From Lachnospiraceae bacterium (GTDB lineage: Bacteria > Bacillota > Clostridia > Lachnospirales > Lachnospiraceae), in contig JALFIB010000051.1 of NCBI GenBank assembly GCA_022776305.1, positions 1-39,854 on the forward strand: a stretch of DNA of 39,854 nucleotides, written 5' to 3'. The notes under the pieces were generated by a model. That model was given only the letters and a program-made list of their open reading frames with translations, made no database searches and was not told where the DNA came from. Numbering within the stretch: the stretch's first letter is position 1; each line of letters begins with the position of its first letter. This document shows, piece after piece, positions 9,941-19,878 of this stretch. The position numbers and the translations under genes are program-made.

Positions 9941-9949
9941 CAGTCTGTC

Positions 9950-10624
9950 TTATTTTGCTTTTTCTTTGTTAAAGTACATTAGTCCAAAGCTGACCATCAG
10001 GCAGAGGACGCAGAACCAGATGGTGCGCATTCCGTATCGGAGTGATACATTCCCGCCGATTCCTGCCCCAATGGCAAAAAACAGGATAATCCCAAAATAA
10101 TATGCCGCCTGTCTTAAATGCTCCGGCTTCCGTTCTCTTAAATAAACCGACAAAGCCTCTGTACCGCTGCGCAAATTCCCGATACACATGGTGCTCGCAT
10201 AAGAATACCCGTTTACGGTGCGAAATGTCTGTACCTGCATGGCGCAGGCAAATGATACCAGACCCGTTGCAACCATATTTAGCTCAGCAGGGATAAACCC
10301 TACCAGAGTCAGGATGATCATTTCGATAATGAGTACGCCCTGACGCCAATGAAGCTTCTGTGCATACCGGAAGCGAGCCTGTATCCGCTCTGCTGCAACC
10401 ACGCCGCAGACAAATGCCAAAATCGGCATCAGGTAGCGCAATACACTTCCCCAGTCTCCCACCATACAGTATTGGCTCAAAAGCACTACGTTTCCCGTCT
10501 GTGCATTGGAAAACACGCCGTCCCTGACGTTGTATGTATATGCATCCTGAAAACCGCCTGACAATGCTAAAAAAGCGGAATTTATGAACGCTTCTGACAT
10601 TTGAATAGTTTCTTTATTTTCCAT
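9950..10624 (-). CDS. YoaK family (DUF1275) membrane protein
   Basis: SGGFQDAYTYNVRDGVFSNAQTGNVVLLS...MQVQTFRTVNGYSYASTMCIGNLRSG. Confidence 0.85.
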   Translation of the reverse strand: MENKETIQMSEAFINSAFLALSGGFQDAYTYNVRDGVFSNAQTGNVVLLSQYCMVGDWGSVLRYLMPILAFVCGVVAAERIQARFRYAQKLHWRQGVLIIEMIILTLVGFIPAELNMVATGLVSFACAMQVQTFRTVNGYSYASTMCIGNLRSGTEALSVYLRERKPEHLRQAAYYFGIILFFAIGAGIGGNVSLRYGMRTIWFCVLCLMVSFGLMYFNKEKAK

Positions 10625-10677
10625 ATCGCTTTCAATCCTAATTGCACTTCGCGTAATGGTTTCCAGTTACAGCCCTA

Positions 10678-11241
10678 CTATTTGCTTTCCTTTGCTTTTA
10701 AGTAGGCTGCCCTGCCTTCTTCATAGAGGTTTCTGCCCTCGCTGTCGATGATCACCACCAGAGGCATCTCTTCCACGTACAGTTTTCTGAGGGCTTCCGC
10801 TCCTAAATCTTCATATGCGATCAGCTCGGCACTTTTAATACATTTTGCAAGAAGGGCTCCTGCTCCCCCAATTGCGCCAAAATATACGCCGCTGTATTTC
10901 TTCATGGCTTCCACCACTTCCGGAAGACGGGCTCCTTTTCCAATCATGCCGCGTGCACCTACGGACATCATAGTCGGTGCATATGCATCCATACGTCCGC
11001 TGGTGGTCGGTCCTGCGGACCCGATGACCTGTCCCGGCTTTGCAGGAGTCGGTCCTACATAGTAGATCGTGGCATCCTTCGGATCAAAAGGCAGCTCTTC
11101 TCCTCTTGCAAGGGCTTCGCACATGCGCTTATGCCCTGCGTCTCTGGAGGTGTAAATGGTTCCTGTAAGGTAAACGGTGTCACCTGCATGGAGCGTCTTA
11201 GCTAATTCTTCGGTAAGCGGCAGTGTAATATGCTTTTCCAT
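10678..11241 (-). CDS. fumB: Class I fumarate hydratase, beta subunit (C-terminal Fe-S hydrolyase domain)
   Basis: GDTVYLTGTIYTSRDAGHKRMCEAL...GPTTSGRMDAY...MIGKG; start overlaps the alpha-subunit stop (TAATG). Confidence 0.9.
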   Translation of the reverse strand: MEKHITLPLTEELAKTLHAGDTVYLTGTIYTSRDAGHKRMCEALARGEELPFDPKDATIYYVGPTPAKPGQVIGSAGPTTSGRMDAYAPTMMSVGARGMIGKGARLPEVVEAMKKYSGVYFGAIGGAGALLAKCIKSAELIAYEDLGAEALRKLYVEEMPLVVIIDSEGRNLYEEGRAAYLKAKESK

Positions 11242-12083
11242 TAGATCACCTCCGTTTTGTGTCTGGTCACATGGCAGCTGATGTTGATGGCACAAGGCAT
11301 ACCTGCAATGTGCGTCGGTAATGTCTCAATATTTAAACCAATGGCAGTGGTCCTGCCGCCAAATCCCTGCGGTCCGATTCCCAGCTCATTGATCTTTTCC
11401 AGCATTTCTTTTTCCAGATCTGCATAAAACGGATCGGGATTGGAAGAATCAACAGAACGCATCAATGCCTTTTTTGCCAAAAGCGCTGCTTTATCAAAGG
11501 TACCTCCGATCCCTACACCGACTACCATAGGCGGACAGGGATTGGGGCCTGCCGTCTCAACCGTCTCAAGGATAAAATCCTTAATGCCCTGCAATCCGGC
11601 TGAGGGCTTAAACATACGGATCGCACTCATGTTTTCACTTCCAAAGCCTTTCGGCCCCACGGTTATCTTGACCTGCTCTCCCGGAACGATCTCCGTGTAC
11701 AGCATAGCCGGTGTGTTATCTCCCGTGTTTCCGCGGCGTACCGGATCCTTGACTACAGATTTCCTCAAGTATCCTTTATCATAACCACGACGCACGCCTT
11801 CATCCACTGCAGCACTTAAATCGCCGCCTACGAGATGGACATCCTGTCCGATCTCAAGAAATACGCATGCCATGCCGGTGTCCTGGCAGATGGGCACACA
11901 TTCATTGTCTGCGATCTCAAAGTTTTCAATAATATTATCCAGCACACCCTGTGCGATCTCGCCGTCTTCACAGGCACGGCAGCTTCTGATGGCACACTTT
12001 ACATCCTCCGGAAGATGGTTATTCGCCTCGATACACAGACGTTCTACCACATCTGTGATCTGCCCTACATTTATTTCACGCAT
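11241..12083 (-). CDS. fumA: Class I fumarate hydratase, alpha subunit
   Basis: CVPICQDTGMACVFLEIG...PCPPMVVGVGIGGTFDKAALLAKKALMR. Confidence 0.92.
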   Translation of the reverse strand: MREINVGQITDVVERLCIEANNHLPEDVKCAIRSCRACEDGEIAQGVLDNIIENFEIADNECVPICQDTGMACVFLEIGQDVHLVGGDLSAAVDEGVRRGYDKGYLRKSVVKDPVRRGNTGDNTPAMLYTEIVPGEQVKITVGPKGFGSENMSAIRMFKPSAGLQGIKDFILETVETAGPNPCPPMVVGVGIGGTFDKAALLAKKALMRSVDSSNPDPFYADLEKEMLEKINELGIGPQGFGGRTTAIGLNIETLPTHIAGMPCAINISCHVTRHKTEVI

Positions 12084-12142
12084 CCGAAATTACTCCTTTC
12101 CTATGGCCTGAGGGCAGGTTACGCCCCAGGCTTCTTATTCTC

Positions 12143-13753
12143 TTATCTTTCGTGTCTGGCGTATTTAGGAAGTAATAATGGGGAAACGTCCTCTGTCTTA
12201 GCACCTGATGTCTTAAGTTCTTCATCATATGCACGGATATGGTCAAGGTTCATATTCCCCAGCTCAACTGACTTGCATTTTGCCGCAGCTTGCTTGCCCG
12301 CATTTCTTCCAAATACGATCACATCAAGAAGGGAGTTGCCCATCAGCCTGTTTCTTCCGTGGATTCCGCCGGCAGCCTCTCCTGCAACCAGAAGGTTCGG
12401 AATCGTTTTGGTAAATCCATCTCCATCGATCTCAAGGCCGCCGTTCTGATAGTGAAGGGTCGGATAAATCAGGATCGGAACCTTTCGCATGTCAATTCCA
12501 TAGTTCATGTACATACGGAACATAGCAGGGATTCTCTTTTCAATCGTGCCTTCTCCCCCGAGGATCTCAATCATCGGAGTGTCAAGCCATACGCCCTGAA
12601 GGCCTCCCGGAACGTCTACGCCGCGACCTTCCCTGCACTCACGGATTACACCGGAAGCATTTACGTCACGAGTTTCAAGGGGATGAATGTAGGCTTCTCC
12701 GTTTGCATTTACAAGCTGTGCGCCGACAGAACGAACCTTTTCTGTCACCAGTGCACCAAGGATCTGTGAAGGATATACCGCTCCCGTAGGATGATACTGG
12801 ATTGAATCCTGATAAAGCAGAGGTGCTCCCGCCCTGTATCCTAATACAAGCCCATCTGCGGTTGCGCCGTAATGGTTGGATGTAGGGAATCCCTGATAGT
12901 GCATTCTTCCTGCTCCGCCTGTTGCGATGACTACTGTCTTTGCTCTGGCAACGGAATAATCCCCAGTCTCCATGTTCAGAAGAACAGCACCTGCAACCTG
13001 TCCTTTTTCGTCTTTCAAAAGTTCAACAGCTGAAGTAAACTCCACGACCGGAATACCAAGATTCAGGACCTCATCTCTAAGTGTCCTCATGATTTCCGCT
13101 CCGGAGTAATCCTTCGCAGCATGCATTCTCTTTCTTGAAGTACCGCCGCCGTGGGTCGTTACCATTCTTCCGTCTTCTTCTTTGTCAAACTCAACTCCGA
13201 GTTCGTTAAGCCATTTAATCGCATCCGGAGCTTCCATAACAAGCCTCTTTACAAGCTCAGGCTTCGCGGCAAAGTGTCCTCCGCCAAAGCAGTCCAGATA
13301 GTGCTGTACCGGTGAATCGTTTTCTTTGTCAGCTGCCTGAATCCCGCCTTCTGCCATCATGGTATTGGCATCACCGATACGGAGTTTTGTAACGATCATG
13401 ACATCTGCACCTGCATTGTGTGCCTCGATGGCGCAGGAAGAACCTGCCCCGCCGCCGCCGATTACAAGGACATCCACGTCATAATCTACTTTCGTAATAT
13501 CAATGTTCTCACTTACCAGACGGCTTGTTGAATGAAGCATTTTAGTCAGCTCAAGAGGAGCTTTCTGGCCTTTGTTCGGACCGACTTTAATCTCTGCAAA
13601 CGCATCTGGGTTATAGTCCGGATGGAACTCTTTCAGGAGAGCGTCTTTTTCATCTGCTGTCAAACGCCTTGGCTCTGTTGCCATACGTTCTGCTCTTGTA
13701 GCTTCTACCTTTTTGATGGATTCCATCATATTTTCTGGATATGGTGCATACAT
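12143..13753 (-). CDS. frdA: Fumarate reductase/succinate dehydrogenase-type flavoprotein subunit (FrdA/TfrA-like)
   Basis: DVLVIGGGGAGSSCAIEA, MAEGGIQAA, SIQYHPTGAV, ETRDVNASGVI, LHYQNGGLEID, GRNRLMGNSLLDVIVFGR. Confidence 0.88.
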   Translation of the reverse strand: MYAPYPENMMESIKKVEATRAERMATEPRRLTADEKDALLKEFHPDYNPDAFAEIKVGPNKGQKAPLELTKMLHSTSRLVSENIDITKVDYDVDVLVIGGGGAGSSCAIEAHNAGADVMIVTKLRIGDANTMMAEGGIQAADKENDSPVQHYLDCFGGGHFAAKPELVKRLVMEAPDAIKWLNELGVEFDKEEDGRMVTTHGGGTSRKRMHAAKDYSGAEIMRTLRDEVLNLGIPVVEFTSAVELLKDEKGQVAGAVLLNMETGDYSVARAKTVVIATGGAGRMHYQGFPTSNHYGATADGLVLGYRAGAPLLYQDSIQYHPTGAVYPSQILGALVTEKVRSVGAQLVNANGEAYIHPLETRDVNASGVIRECREGRGVDVPGGLQGVWLDTPMIEILGGEGTIEKRIPAMFRMYMNYGIDMRKVPILIYPTLHYQNGGLEIDGDGFTKTIPNLLVAGEAAGGIHGRNRLMGNSLLDVIVFGRNAGKQAAAKCKSVELGNMNLDHIRAYDEELKTSGAKTEDVSPLLLPKYARHER

Positions 13754-13766
13754 GTTTTACGCCTCC

Positions 13767-14441
13767 CTACTTTTCAATCTCTCTGTTATTGTAAAGCTCC
13801 TGCATCTCTTCGATGGGTTTCTGCATGATCTGTTCAATCAGCTCATCGTACTCGCCTCTGTTGATCTCTTCCACCCTGTTTGTAAGATGCTTCGCTTCAG
13901 GTGCAATATATTTTCCTGTAAGACGTCTTGCCAGCAGGCCAACCATAGGATGAGAAATTTCTGCCGGACAGCGTACGGAACAGCATCCGCAGCCTACGCA
14001 GTCAAAAGACTCCTCAGCACATTTTTCGAGTTCACCTCTCTGGGCATATGCAATATACTGCATAACGTTGAGGTCCTGCGTACATGCCTTCGTACATGCA
14101 TTGCAGCCGATGCAGCTGTAGATTTCAGGATACAGTTCCATCATGACCTGCTGGTTTGGCCTCAGCTCATTGATATCGTAGGTTCTCTTATCCGTAGGGA
14201 AGAAGGGAATGCTTGCCACATACATGCCTTCCTCAACCTGTGTCTGACAGGCCAGACAAGTTTTCAATTCATTTTTCCCTTTGATCCTGTAAATCGTAGC
14301 ACAAGCTCCGCAGAATCCATGACGGCAGCCGCAGCCGCGCTTTAATGTATAACCGGCATACTCCATCGCTGTCATGATGGTCAGATCGGCTGGGACGCTG
14401 TATTTTTTACCGAAAAAATATCCCTTTACCATCTTTTCCAT
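13767..14441 (-). CDS. frdB: Fumarate reductase iron-sulfur subunit (2Fe-2S plus two cluster motifs)
   Basis: RGCGCRHGFCGACATIYRIKGKNELKTC; CIGCNACTKAC; CVGCGCCSVRCP. Confidence 0.85.
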   Translation of the reverse strand: MEKMVKGYFFGKKYSVPADLTIMTAMEYAGYTLKRGCGCRHGFCGACATIYRIKGKNELKTCLACQTQVEEGMYVASIPFFPTDKRTYDINELRPNQQVMMELYPEIYSCIGCNACTKACTQDLNVMQYIAYAQRGELEKCAEESFDCVGCGCCSVRCPAEISHPMVGLLARRLTGKYIAPEAKHLTNRVEEINRGEYDELIEQIMQKPIEEMQELYNNREIEK

Positions 14442-14494
14442 CTCAAAGTTTCTTCCTGTCTATCATAAAGTCGTTGGTACCATCCATACACACC

Positions 14495-14524
14495 GGGCTG
14501 TTTCACTTTACATTACCACAGCCC
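14495..14524 (-). other. Intercistronic hairpin between flxA and frdB
   Basis: GGGCTGT ... ACAGCCC inverted repeat, extendable with a bulge, in the largest internal gap of the operon. Confidence 0.5.
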
Positions 14525-14532
14525 ATGTATTT

Positions 14533-15423
14533 CTAGTACTCATTCGGCAGCTCATCAATCTCGTCGTATCGGAATACAGGGCCGTCCTTGCAGACGTATT
14601 TTGACCCGATATTGCATCGGCCGCACTTGCCTACGCCGCATTTCATCCTCAATTCCAAGGTTGTATAAACCTGTTCACTTGTAAAGCCAAGTTCCTGTAA
14701 TCCCGCCAGAACGAATTTGATCATGATAGGCGGTCCGCATACAAGCGCCGTCTTATTTGTATCAAATCCCAGCTCTTTCACGTAATTTGGAACGAAACCT
14801 ACATGTCCGTCCCAGCCTTCCTGCTCGCGGTCGATGGTAAGATACACATTGACGTCCTTCGCTTTCATCCACACTTCCTGAATCTCTTTGAGCTGAACCA
14901 GATCGTCAGCAGAGCGGGAGCCGTATACAATGTCTACTGTCCCGTAATTATCCCTGTTGTCCAACACATAATTGATCACAGAACGAAGGGGCGCCAGACC
15001 GATACCGCCGGCTATAAACAGCAGGTTCTTGCCCTTTAACTCTGTCTCCACCGGAAAATAATTTCCGTAAGGCCCGCGGACTGTGATCTCATCTCCCACC
15101 TGAAGGCTGTGGAGATATTCCGTCAGCATACCGCATTTCTTGATACTGAACTCCTGATATTCTTTGTTGGTAGGTGAGGAGGTGATGGAAAACATTCCCT
15201 CGCTGATGCCCGGTGCACAGACCATGGCACACTGTCCCGGCATATGTTCAAAGAGCTTTCCGCCCTCCGGAGCGTTCACACGAAAGGTCTTCACATCCGG
15301 TGTCTCCTGGCGGATATCCGTAATAACTCCTACCTTGGGGATCAAAGTATCTAATGTATAGTTTTTATGACAGGTGCACTCATGGGTATCTGCCGTCTGG
15401 TTTACGGAATTTGATTCACTCAT
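14533..15423 (-). CDS. flxA: FAD/NAD(P)-binding oxidoreductase subunit, FlxA-like
   Basis: FNR-like: GPYGNYFPVE, LLFIAGGIGLAPLRSVI, VCGPPIMIKFV; C-terminal MKCGVGKCGRCNIGSKYVCKDGPVF 2Fe-2S site. Confidence 0.85.
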   Translation of the reverse strand: MSESNSVNQTADTHECTCHKNYTLDTLIPKVGVITDIRQETPDVKTFRVNAPEGGKLFEHMPGQCAMVCAPGISEGMFSITSSPTNKEYQEFSIKKCGMLTEYLHSLQVGDEITVRGPYGNYFPVETELKGKNLLFIAGGIGLAPLRSVINYVLDNRDNYGTVDIVYGSRSADDLVQLKEIQEVWMKAKDVNVYLTIDREQEGWDGHVGFVPNYVKELGFDTNKTALVCGPPIMIKFVLAGLQELGFTSEQVYTTLELRMKCGVGKCGRCNIGSKYVCKDGPVFRYDEIDELPNEY

Positions 15424-16481
15424 GCCTGATCACCTCCATCTTCTTTCACTTTATCTGCTTCGCCAAACTTTTTGATCACTTTTACAATATTTAAAGAAGC
15501 CGGACATTTTTCTACGCAGCGTCCGCATCCCACACAGGAATACATACCGTCATTGTTTGCCGGAAAGTACACCAGTTTATGCATAAACCGCTGTCTGAAT
15601 CTTTGCATCTGGCTGTTCCTGTTGTTTCCGTGAGCCATCATGGTAAAATCAGAATACATGCAAGAATCCCAGCAGCGGTAGCGCTGTACACCATGCCCTG
15701 TATCGTAGTCTTTAATATCGTAGCACTGGCAGGTAGGGCAGACAAAGGTACACGTACCGCATGCCAGACACGGTTTGTAAAGCTCTTCCCACAGCTGCGA
15801 ATTAAATCTTTCGTTTAAGTTATCTCCATTCCAGCCCTCCAAGGACAAATGGGAGTAGGGAAGCCTTTCTACAATGGCCCGGATCGCCGTTTTTTCTTCT
15901 TCCACTTTCTGCTCCCCGGCCTCACCGGCTTCCACAAGCAGCTCGGAAACTGCAGCAGTAAGTGTTTCACCTTTCTTTGTCAAAGGTTTCCAGTACAAAT
16001 CATCTTCTACCATCCATGTAGCTACGTCGGCTGCAGGCTCTGCACAGTCAATGCCGAATACCTTACAGAAGCATGATTCTTCCGGCTCATGACAAGCCAG
16101 CGCTACGATGGTTCCATGCTGCCTTCTCGCCGCATAATACGTATCTACTGGATCCGCTAAGAATACACGGTCCAGCACTTTTACGCCCTGAACGTCACAT
16201 GCCTTCATTCCAAATACAACAAAATCCTTATCCTGAAGCCCTTCCGGACATACCGTCAGCTTTTTCCCTTCTCTCTGTACCGAGTACAGATTTTCACTCT
16301 GCGGAAAAAATGCATCTTTCGGAGACTTCACGCTTTTCAGCGTATCAAGGTCTACCTCTGCCTCTTCACTCCAGACATGGTAATTCACCTGCCCTGCGGA
16401 CCGCACCGGCAAGTACAGTTCCTGCTGTGCCGCAATCATTCGGAATAATGCGGACAAGTCTTTTTTCGCTATCTTATACAT
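15420..16481 (-). CDS. flxB: 4Fe-4S dicluster protein, FlxB-like (AsrA/hydrogenase-associated family)
   Basis: CLACGTCTFVCPTCQCYD, CVGCGRCVEKCPASLN. Confidence 0.82.
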   Translation of the reverse strand: MYKIAKKDLSALFRMIAAQQELYLPVRSAGQVNYHVWSEEAEVDLDTLKSVKSPKDAFFPQSENLYSVQREGKKLTVCPEGLQDKDFVVFGMKACDVQGVKVLDRVFLADPVDTYYAARRQHGTIVALACHEPEESCFCKVFGIDCAEPAADVATWMVEDDLYWKPLTKKGETLTAAVSELLVEAGEAGEQKVEEEKTAIRAIVERLPYSHLSLEGWNGDNLNERFNSQLWEELYKPCLACGTCTFVCPTCQCYDIKDYDTGHGVQRYRCWDSCMYSDFTMMAHGNNRNSQMQRFRQRFMHKLVYFPANNDGMYSCVGCGRCVEKCPASLNIVKVIKKFGEADKVKEDGGDQA

Positions 16482-16484
16482 ACA

Positions 16485-17459
16485 TTATCCCCTTTCTCCC
16501 ACGATACCAGGTTCTGCGTCATCAAAGGTAAAGCTGGTCAGCGGCATCTTTGCTTCGATATCTTCACCTGCCTGATACTCTCCGTACAGTTCGTCAATAT
16601 CTTTGATGAATTTCCGGTTGAACAGATGAAGTGGAATTCCCTGAGGACAGACGCGGCTGCACTCTCCGCAGTCGGTACATCTGCCTGCCACATGGAATGC
16701 GCGGATAATATGGAACATCTTTTCTTCAAAAGAATCTGCATTTGCTTTCTGGGCACTGTCAAATTTTGTGCTGTCAAACACACATTTGCGGCAGCTGCAT
16801 GCGGGACATACGTTGCGGCATGCGTTACAGCGGATACATTTGCTGAGCTCCTTCTGGAAAAATGCAAATCTCTCCTGTGGTCCCATCGCCTCGATACGCT
16901 TCACCTCTTCAAAACGGTCTGCGTCTTTCGTGTCTTTCGATTCCCCGATCAGTTCATCGTATATTTTGTGTTCTTTTCCTTTACAAACGTGGCATCGCTC
17001 CAGCATTCCGTCACGGTAGCTGCAAGTCTTATCACCGTACAATGTATGGATCGTCAAAGTCTCGGCTTCATCTGTAAGCTCAGCGCCCTCGATCTTCTCA
17101 ATGCCTTTGATTCCCTGTTTTCGAATCTTTTCGATATCCAGCTTTCCTTTACAGCCCACACCGATAATGTAAGCTTTTTCCCGGTCTATACGGTGCTCTT
17201 TCAAGAGCTGGTTGAAGCTGTATGTATCGCAGGGCTTTAAGCAGACAAGCGTTTTTCCCTCCAGCTTGGAGGCCTCGATCATATATTTACTTAAATTGGC
17301 TCCGCAAAATCCATTGTAAACGAAATCTTTTAAAGATTCCTCTGTGTCAAAGTAAGCCGGTTCCGGATTGTAGGGCAGGTCTCCGGCTCTCCAGCCGAGC
17401 ACTCTGGCTACCGTTCCGTCTGCCAGCAGCTCTTTCGCCCGTTCTATTAATTCCTGCAT
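16485..17459 (-). CDS. flxC: Fe-S protein, FlxC-like (FrhB/coenzyme F420 hydrogenase beta-like)
   Basis: LVCLKPCDTYSFNQLL, CIRCNACRNVCPACSCRKC, CTDCGECSRVCP. Confidence 0.82.
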   Translation of the reverse strand: MQELIERAKELLADGTVARVLGWRAGDLPYNPEPAYFDTEESLKDFVYNGFCGANLSKYMIEASKLEGKTLVCLKPCDTYSFNQLLKEHRIDREKAYIIGVGCKGKLDIEKIRKQGIKGIEKIEGAELTDEAETLTIHTLYGDKTCSYRDGMLERCHVCKGKEHKIYDELIGESKDTKDADRFEEVKRIEAMGPQERFAFFQKELSKCIRCNACRNVCPACSCRKCVFDSTKFDSAQKANADSFEEKMFHIIRAFHVAGRCTDCGECSRVCPQGIPLHLFNRKFIKDIDELYGEYQAGEDIEAKMPLTSFTFDDAEPGIVGERG

Positions 17460-17890
17460 CTTAAATCCTCCAATCTTACATTTTTGCCGAGTGAGTAGAT
17501 CTTCTCTACAAACTCATTCATGGTCTGGGAGAATTTTACGCCTTCTGCAGCAGATACCCATTCCACACGGGTACGCCCGTTCTCAACGCCGATAAAATCA
17601 AGCATGGAAAACAGCAGTGTCATACGTCTTCTTGCGTAATAATTTCCTGTGCTGTAATGGCAGTCGCCGGGATGGCATCCACACATGATCACGCCATCCG
17701 CACCTTTTTCAAAGGCACGCAGGATGAACATGGGGTTGACACGGCAGGAGCATGGAACACGGATGATCTTCACATCTGCCGGATAAGTCAGACGGCTGCT
17801 CCCTGCCAGATCGGCACCGGCGTAGCTGCACCAGTTGCAGCAAAATGCCACAATTTTCGGTCTGAATTCTTCTTTTGCTTCTATCGACAT
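17447..17890 (-). CDS. flxD: MvhD/FlxD-type 2Fe-2S electron-transfer subunit
   Basis: VAFCCNWCSYAGADLAGSSRL...VPCSCRVNPMFILRAFEKGADGVIMCGCHPGDCHY; start set at MSIEAKEE. Confidence 0.9.
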   Translation of the reverse strand: MSIEAKEEFRPKIVAFCCNWCSYAGADLAGSSRLTYPADVKIIRVPCSCRVNPMFILRAFEKGADGVIMCGCHPGDCHYSTGNYYARRRMTLLFSMLDFIGVENGRTRVEWVSAAEGVKFSQTMNEFVEKIYSLGKNVRLEDLRCRN

Positions 17891-19878
17891 ATTGCATCTA
17901 CCTCCGCGATAATCTGTCTGTTGGAAAATCCCTGCAGGTCCATGGCACCTGACGGGCAGGCAACTGTACATGCACCGCAGCCCTGGCAAAGTGCACTGTT
18001 GACCACTGCAAGGCGCCGTACTTCACGGATTCCATGGTCATTGACCTGACGGTCTTCATAAGTAATAGCGCCATAAGGACATACGTTTGCACAGGTGGAA
18101 CATCCGTTACAGAGCAGCTCGTCCGACTGTGCCGTGCATGGATTTGTCATCAGTTTATCCTTTGCCAGAAGTCCAATAGCTTTCACAGCAGCTGCACCTG
18201 CCTGGGCTACTGTCTCCGGAATATCTTTCGGTCCTTGACATACACCGGAAAGGAAAATTCCTGCAGTGGGGGATTCCACCGGACGGAGCTTTGCGTGCGC
18301 CTCTGTAAGGAAGTTATTCGTATCGATACTTGCCGTCAGCATGGTGGCGATCTTTCTCACATCCGGGTTCGGTTCAATCGCTGTAGCAAGCACTACCATA
18401 TCTGCTTCTTTTAAGATCTGGCGATTGTCCAGCAGGTCTACACCCTGAACCAGCAGTTTTCCGTCCGGCTGGGGGATAACCTTGCCCACCTGACCTTTAA
18501 TATAGTTCACGCCGTACTGCTCTACGGCTCTTCTGTAAAATTCGTCGAAGTTCTTGCCCGGGGTACGCACGTCGATGTAGAAGACGGTGACGTTTACATC
18601 CGGGTATTTGTCACGGATCAGCATGGCATGCTTTGCCGTGTACATACAGCAGATCTTGGAACAGTAGCTCTTACCCCTGTCATCCGCGCAGCGGCTTCCC
18701 ACACACTGGATAAACACCATTTCCTTTGGGGCTTTTCCATCGGAAAGGCGCTCCAGATGGCCTTTGGTCGGTCCGGCTGCATTCATGATACGCTCCAGCT
18801 CCAGAGATGTGATCACGTCTTTGCTCTGGTTATATGCATATTCATCGTAACGGTCCAATTTGATGGTATCAAATCCGGTGGCTACCACGATAGCGCCGTA
18901 TTTTTCCGTAACAATCTCATCCTTCTGGTCGTAATCAATGGCCCCTGCCTGACATACTTTTGAGCAGACGCCGCATTTTCCTGTCTTAAATTTAATACAG
19001 TTCTCACGGTCAATCACCGGAACGTTTGGAATGGCCTGTGCGAAAGGTGTGTAAATAGCACTCCTCGTATTTAATCCCCGGTTAAATTCGCTGGGAGCTT
19101 TCTTTGAGGGGCATTTTTCCTGGCAGACACCGCATCCGGTACATTTGTCCATATCAACACTGCGGGCTTTCTTGCGGATATCCACCGTGAAATCCCCCAC
19201 AAATCCTGATACTTTTTCTACCTCACTGTATGTATAGATCTTAATTTTTTCATGGGCTGCAGCCTCCACCATTTTCGGTGTGAGGATACATGCGGAACAG
19301 TCCAGAGTGGGGAAGGTCTTATCCAGCTGTGACATCCTTCCGCCGATGCTTGGTGTTTTTTCCACGATATCCACTTCGTAGCCCGCATCCGCAATGTCAA
19401 GGGCTGTCTGGATACCTGCAATTCCTCCGCCGATCACCAGAGCACGTTTCGTAACACGGCTCTCTCCCGGCTGAAGCGGTGTATTCAGGTTTACTTTTGC
19501 AATGGCTGCCCTTGCAAGGATCACAGCTTTTTTCGTCGCTTCCTCCACATCCTTATGGATCCAGGAGCAGTGTTCCCTGATATTTGCGATTTCCACCATA
19601 TACGGGTTTAATCCCGCGCGCTCCGCAGCTTTGCGGAAAGTGGCCTCATGCATTCGCGGGGAACAAGAACATACGACAAGCCCTGTCAGGTGCTTTTCCT
19701 CGATCGCCTTTGCAATCAGGGATTGTCCCGCTTCCGAACACATATACTGGTAATCCTCCGCATGGACCACGCCCGGCTCCATAGCGGCCATCTCAACTAC
19801 TTTTTTAACATCTACTGTCGCTGCAATATTACTACCGCAGTGGCAAACAAATACGCCTATCCTCTGCACGCGGCTCAC
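17881..19878 (-). CDS. hdrA: HdrA-like FAD-containing electron-bifurcating subunit
   Basis: GVFVCHCGSNIA, VVCSCSPRMHE, LVIGGGIAGIQTALDIADAG, several 4Fe-4S motifs, CQGPKDIPETVAQAGAAA. Confidence 0.93.
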   Translation of the reverse strand: MSRVQRIGVFVCHCGSNIAATVDVKKVVEMAAMEPGVVHAEDYQYMCSEAGQSLIAKAIEEKHLTGLVVCSCSPRMHEATFRKAAERAGLNPYMVEIANIREHCSWIHKDVEEATKKAVILARAAIAKVNLNTPLQPGESRVTKRALVIGGGIAGIQTALDIADAGYEVDIVEKTPSIGGRMSQLDKTFPTLDCSACILTPKMVEAAAHEKIKIYTYSEVEKVSGFVGDFTVDIRKKARSVDMDKCTGCGVCQEKCPSKKAPSEFNRGLNTRSAIYTPFAQAIPNVPVIDRENCIKFKTGKCGVCSKVCQAGAIDYDQKDEIVTEKYGAIVVATGFDTIKLDRYDEYAYNQSKDVITSLELERIMNAAGPTKGHLERLSDGKAPKEMVFIQCVGSRCADDRGKSYCSKICCMYTAKHAMLIRDKYPDVNVTVFYIDVRTPGKNFDEFYRRAVEQYGVNYIKGQVGKVIPQPDGKLLVQGVDLLDNRQILKEADMVVLATAIEPNPDVRKIATMLTASIDTNNFLTEAHAKLRPVESPTAGIFLSGVCQGPKDIPETVAQAGAAAVKAIGLLAKDKLMTNPCTAQSDELLCNGCSTCANVCPYGAITYEDRQVNDHGIREVRRLAVVNSALCQGCGACTVACPSGAMDLQGFSNRQIIAEVDAICR

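Noticed and set aside
13713-14345. Plus-strand 210-aa ORF opposite frdB/frdA
   Set aside because: Lies antisense to strongly supported Fe-S coding sequence with no motif; chance open frame. Same reasoning applied to most plus-strand ORFs in 4000-27900.
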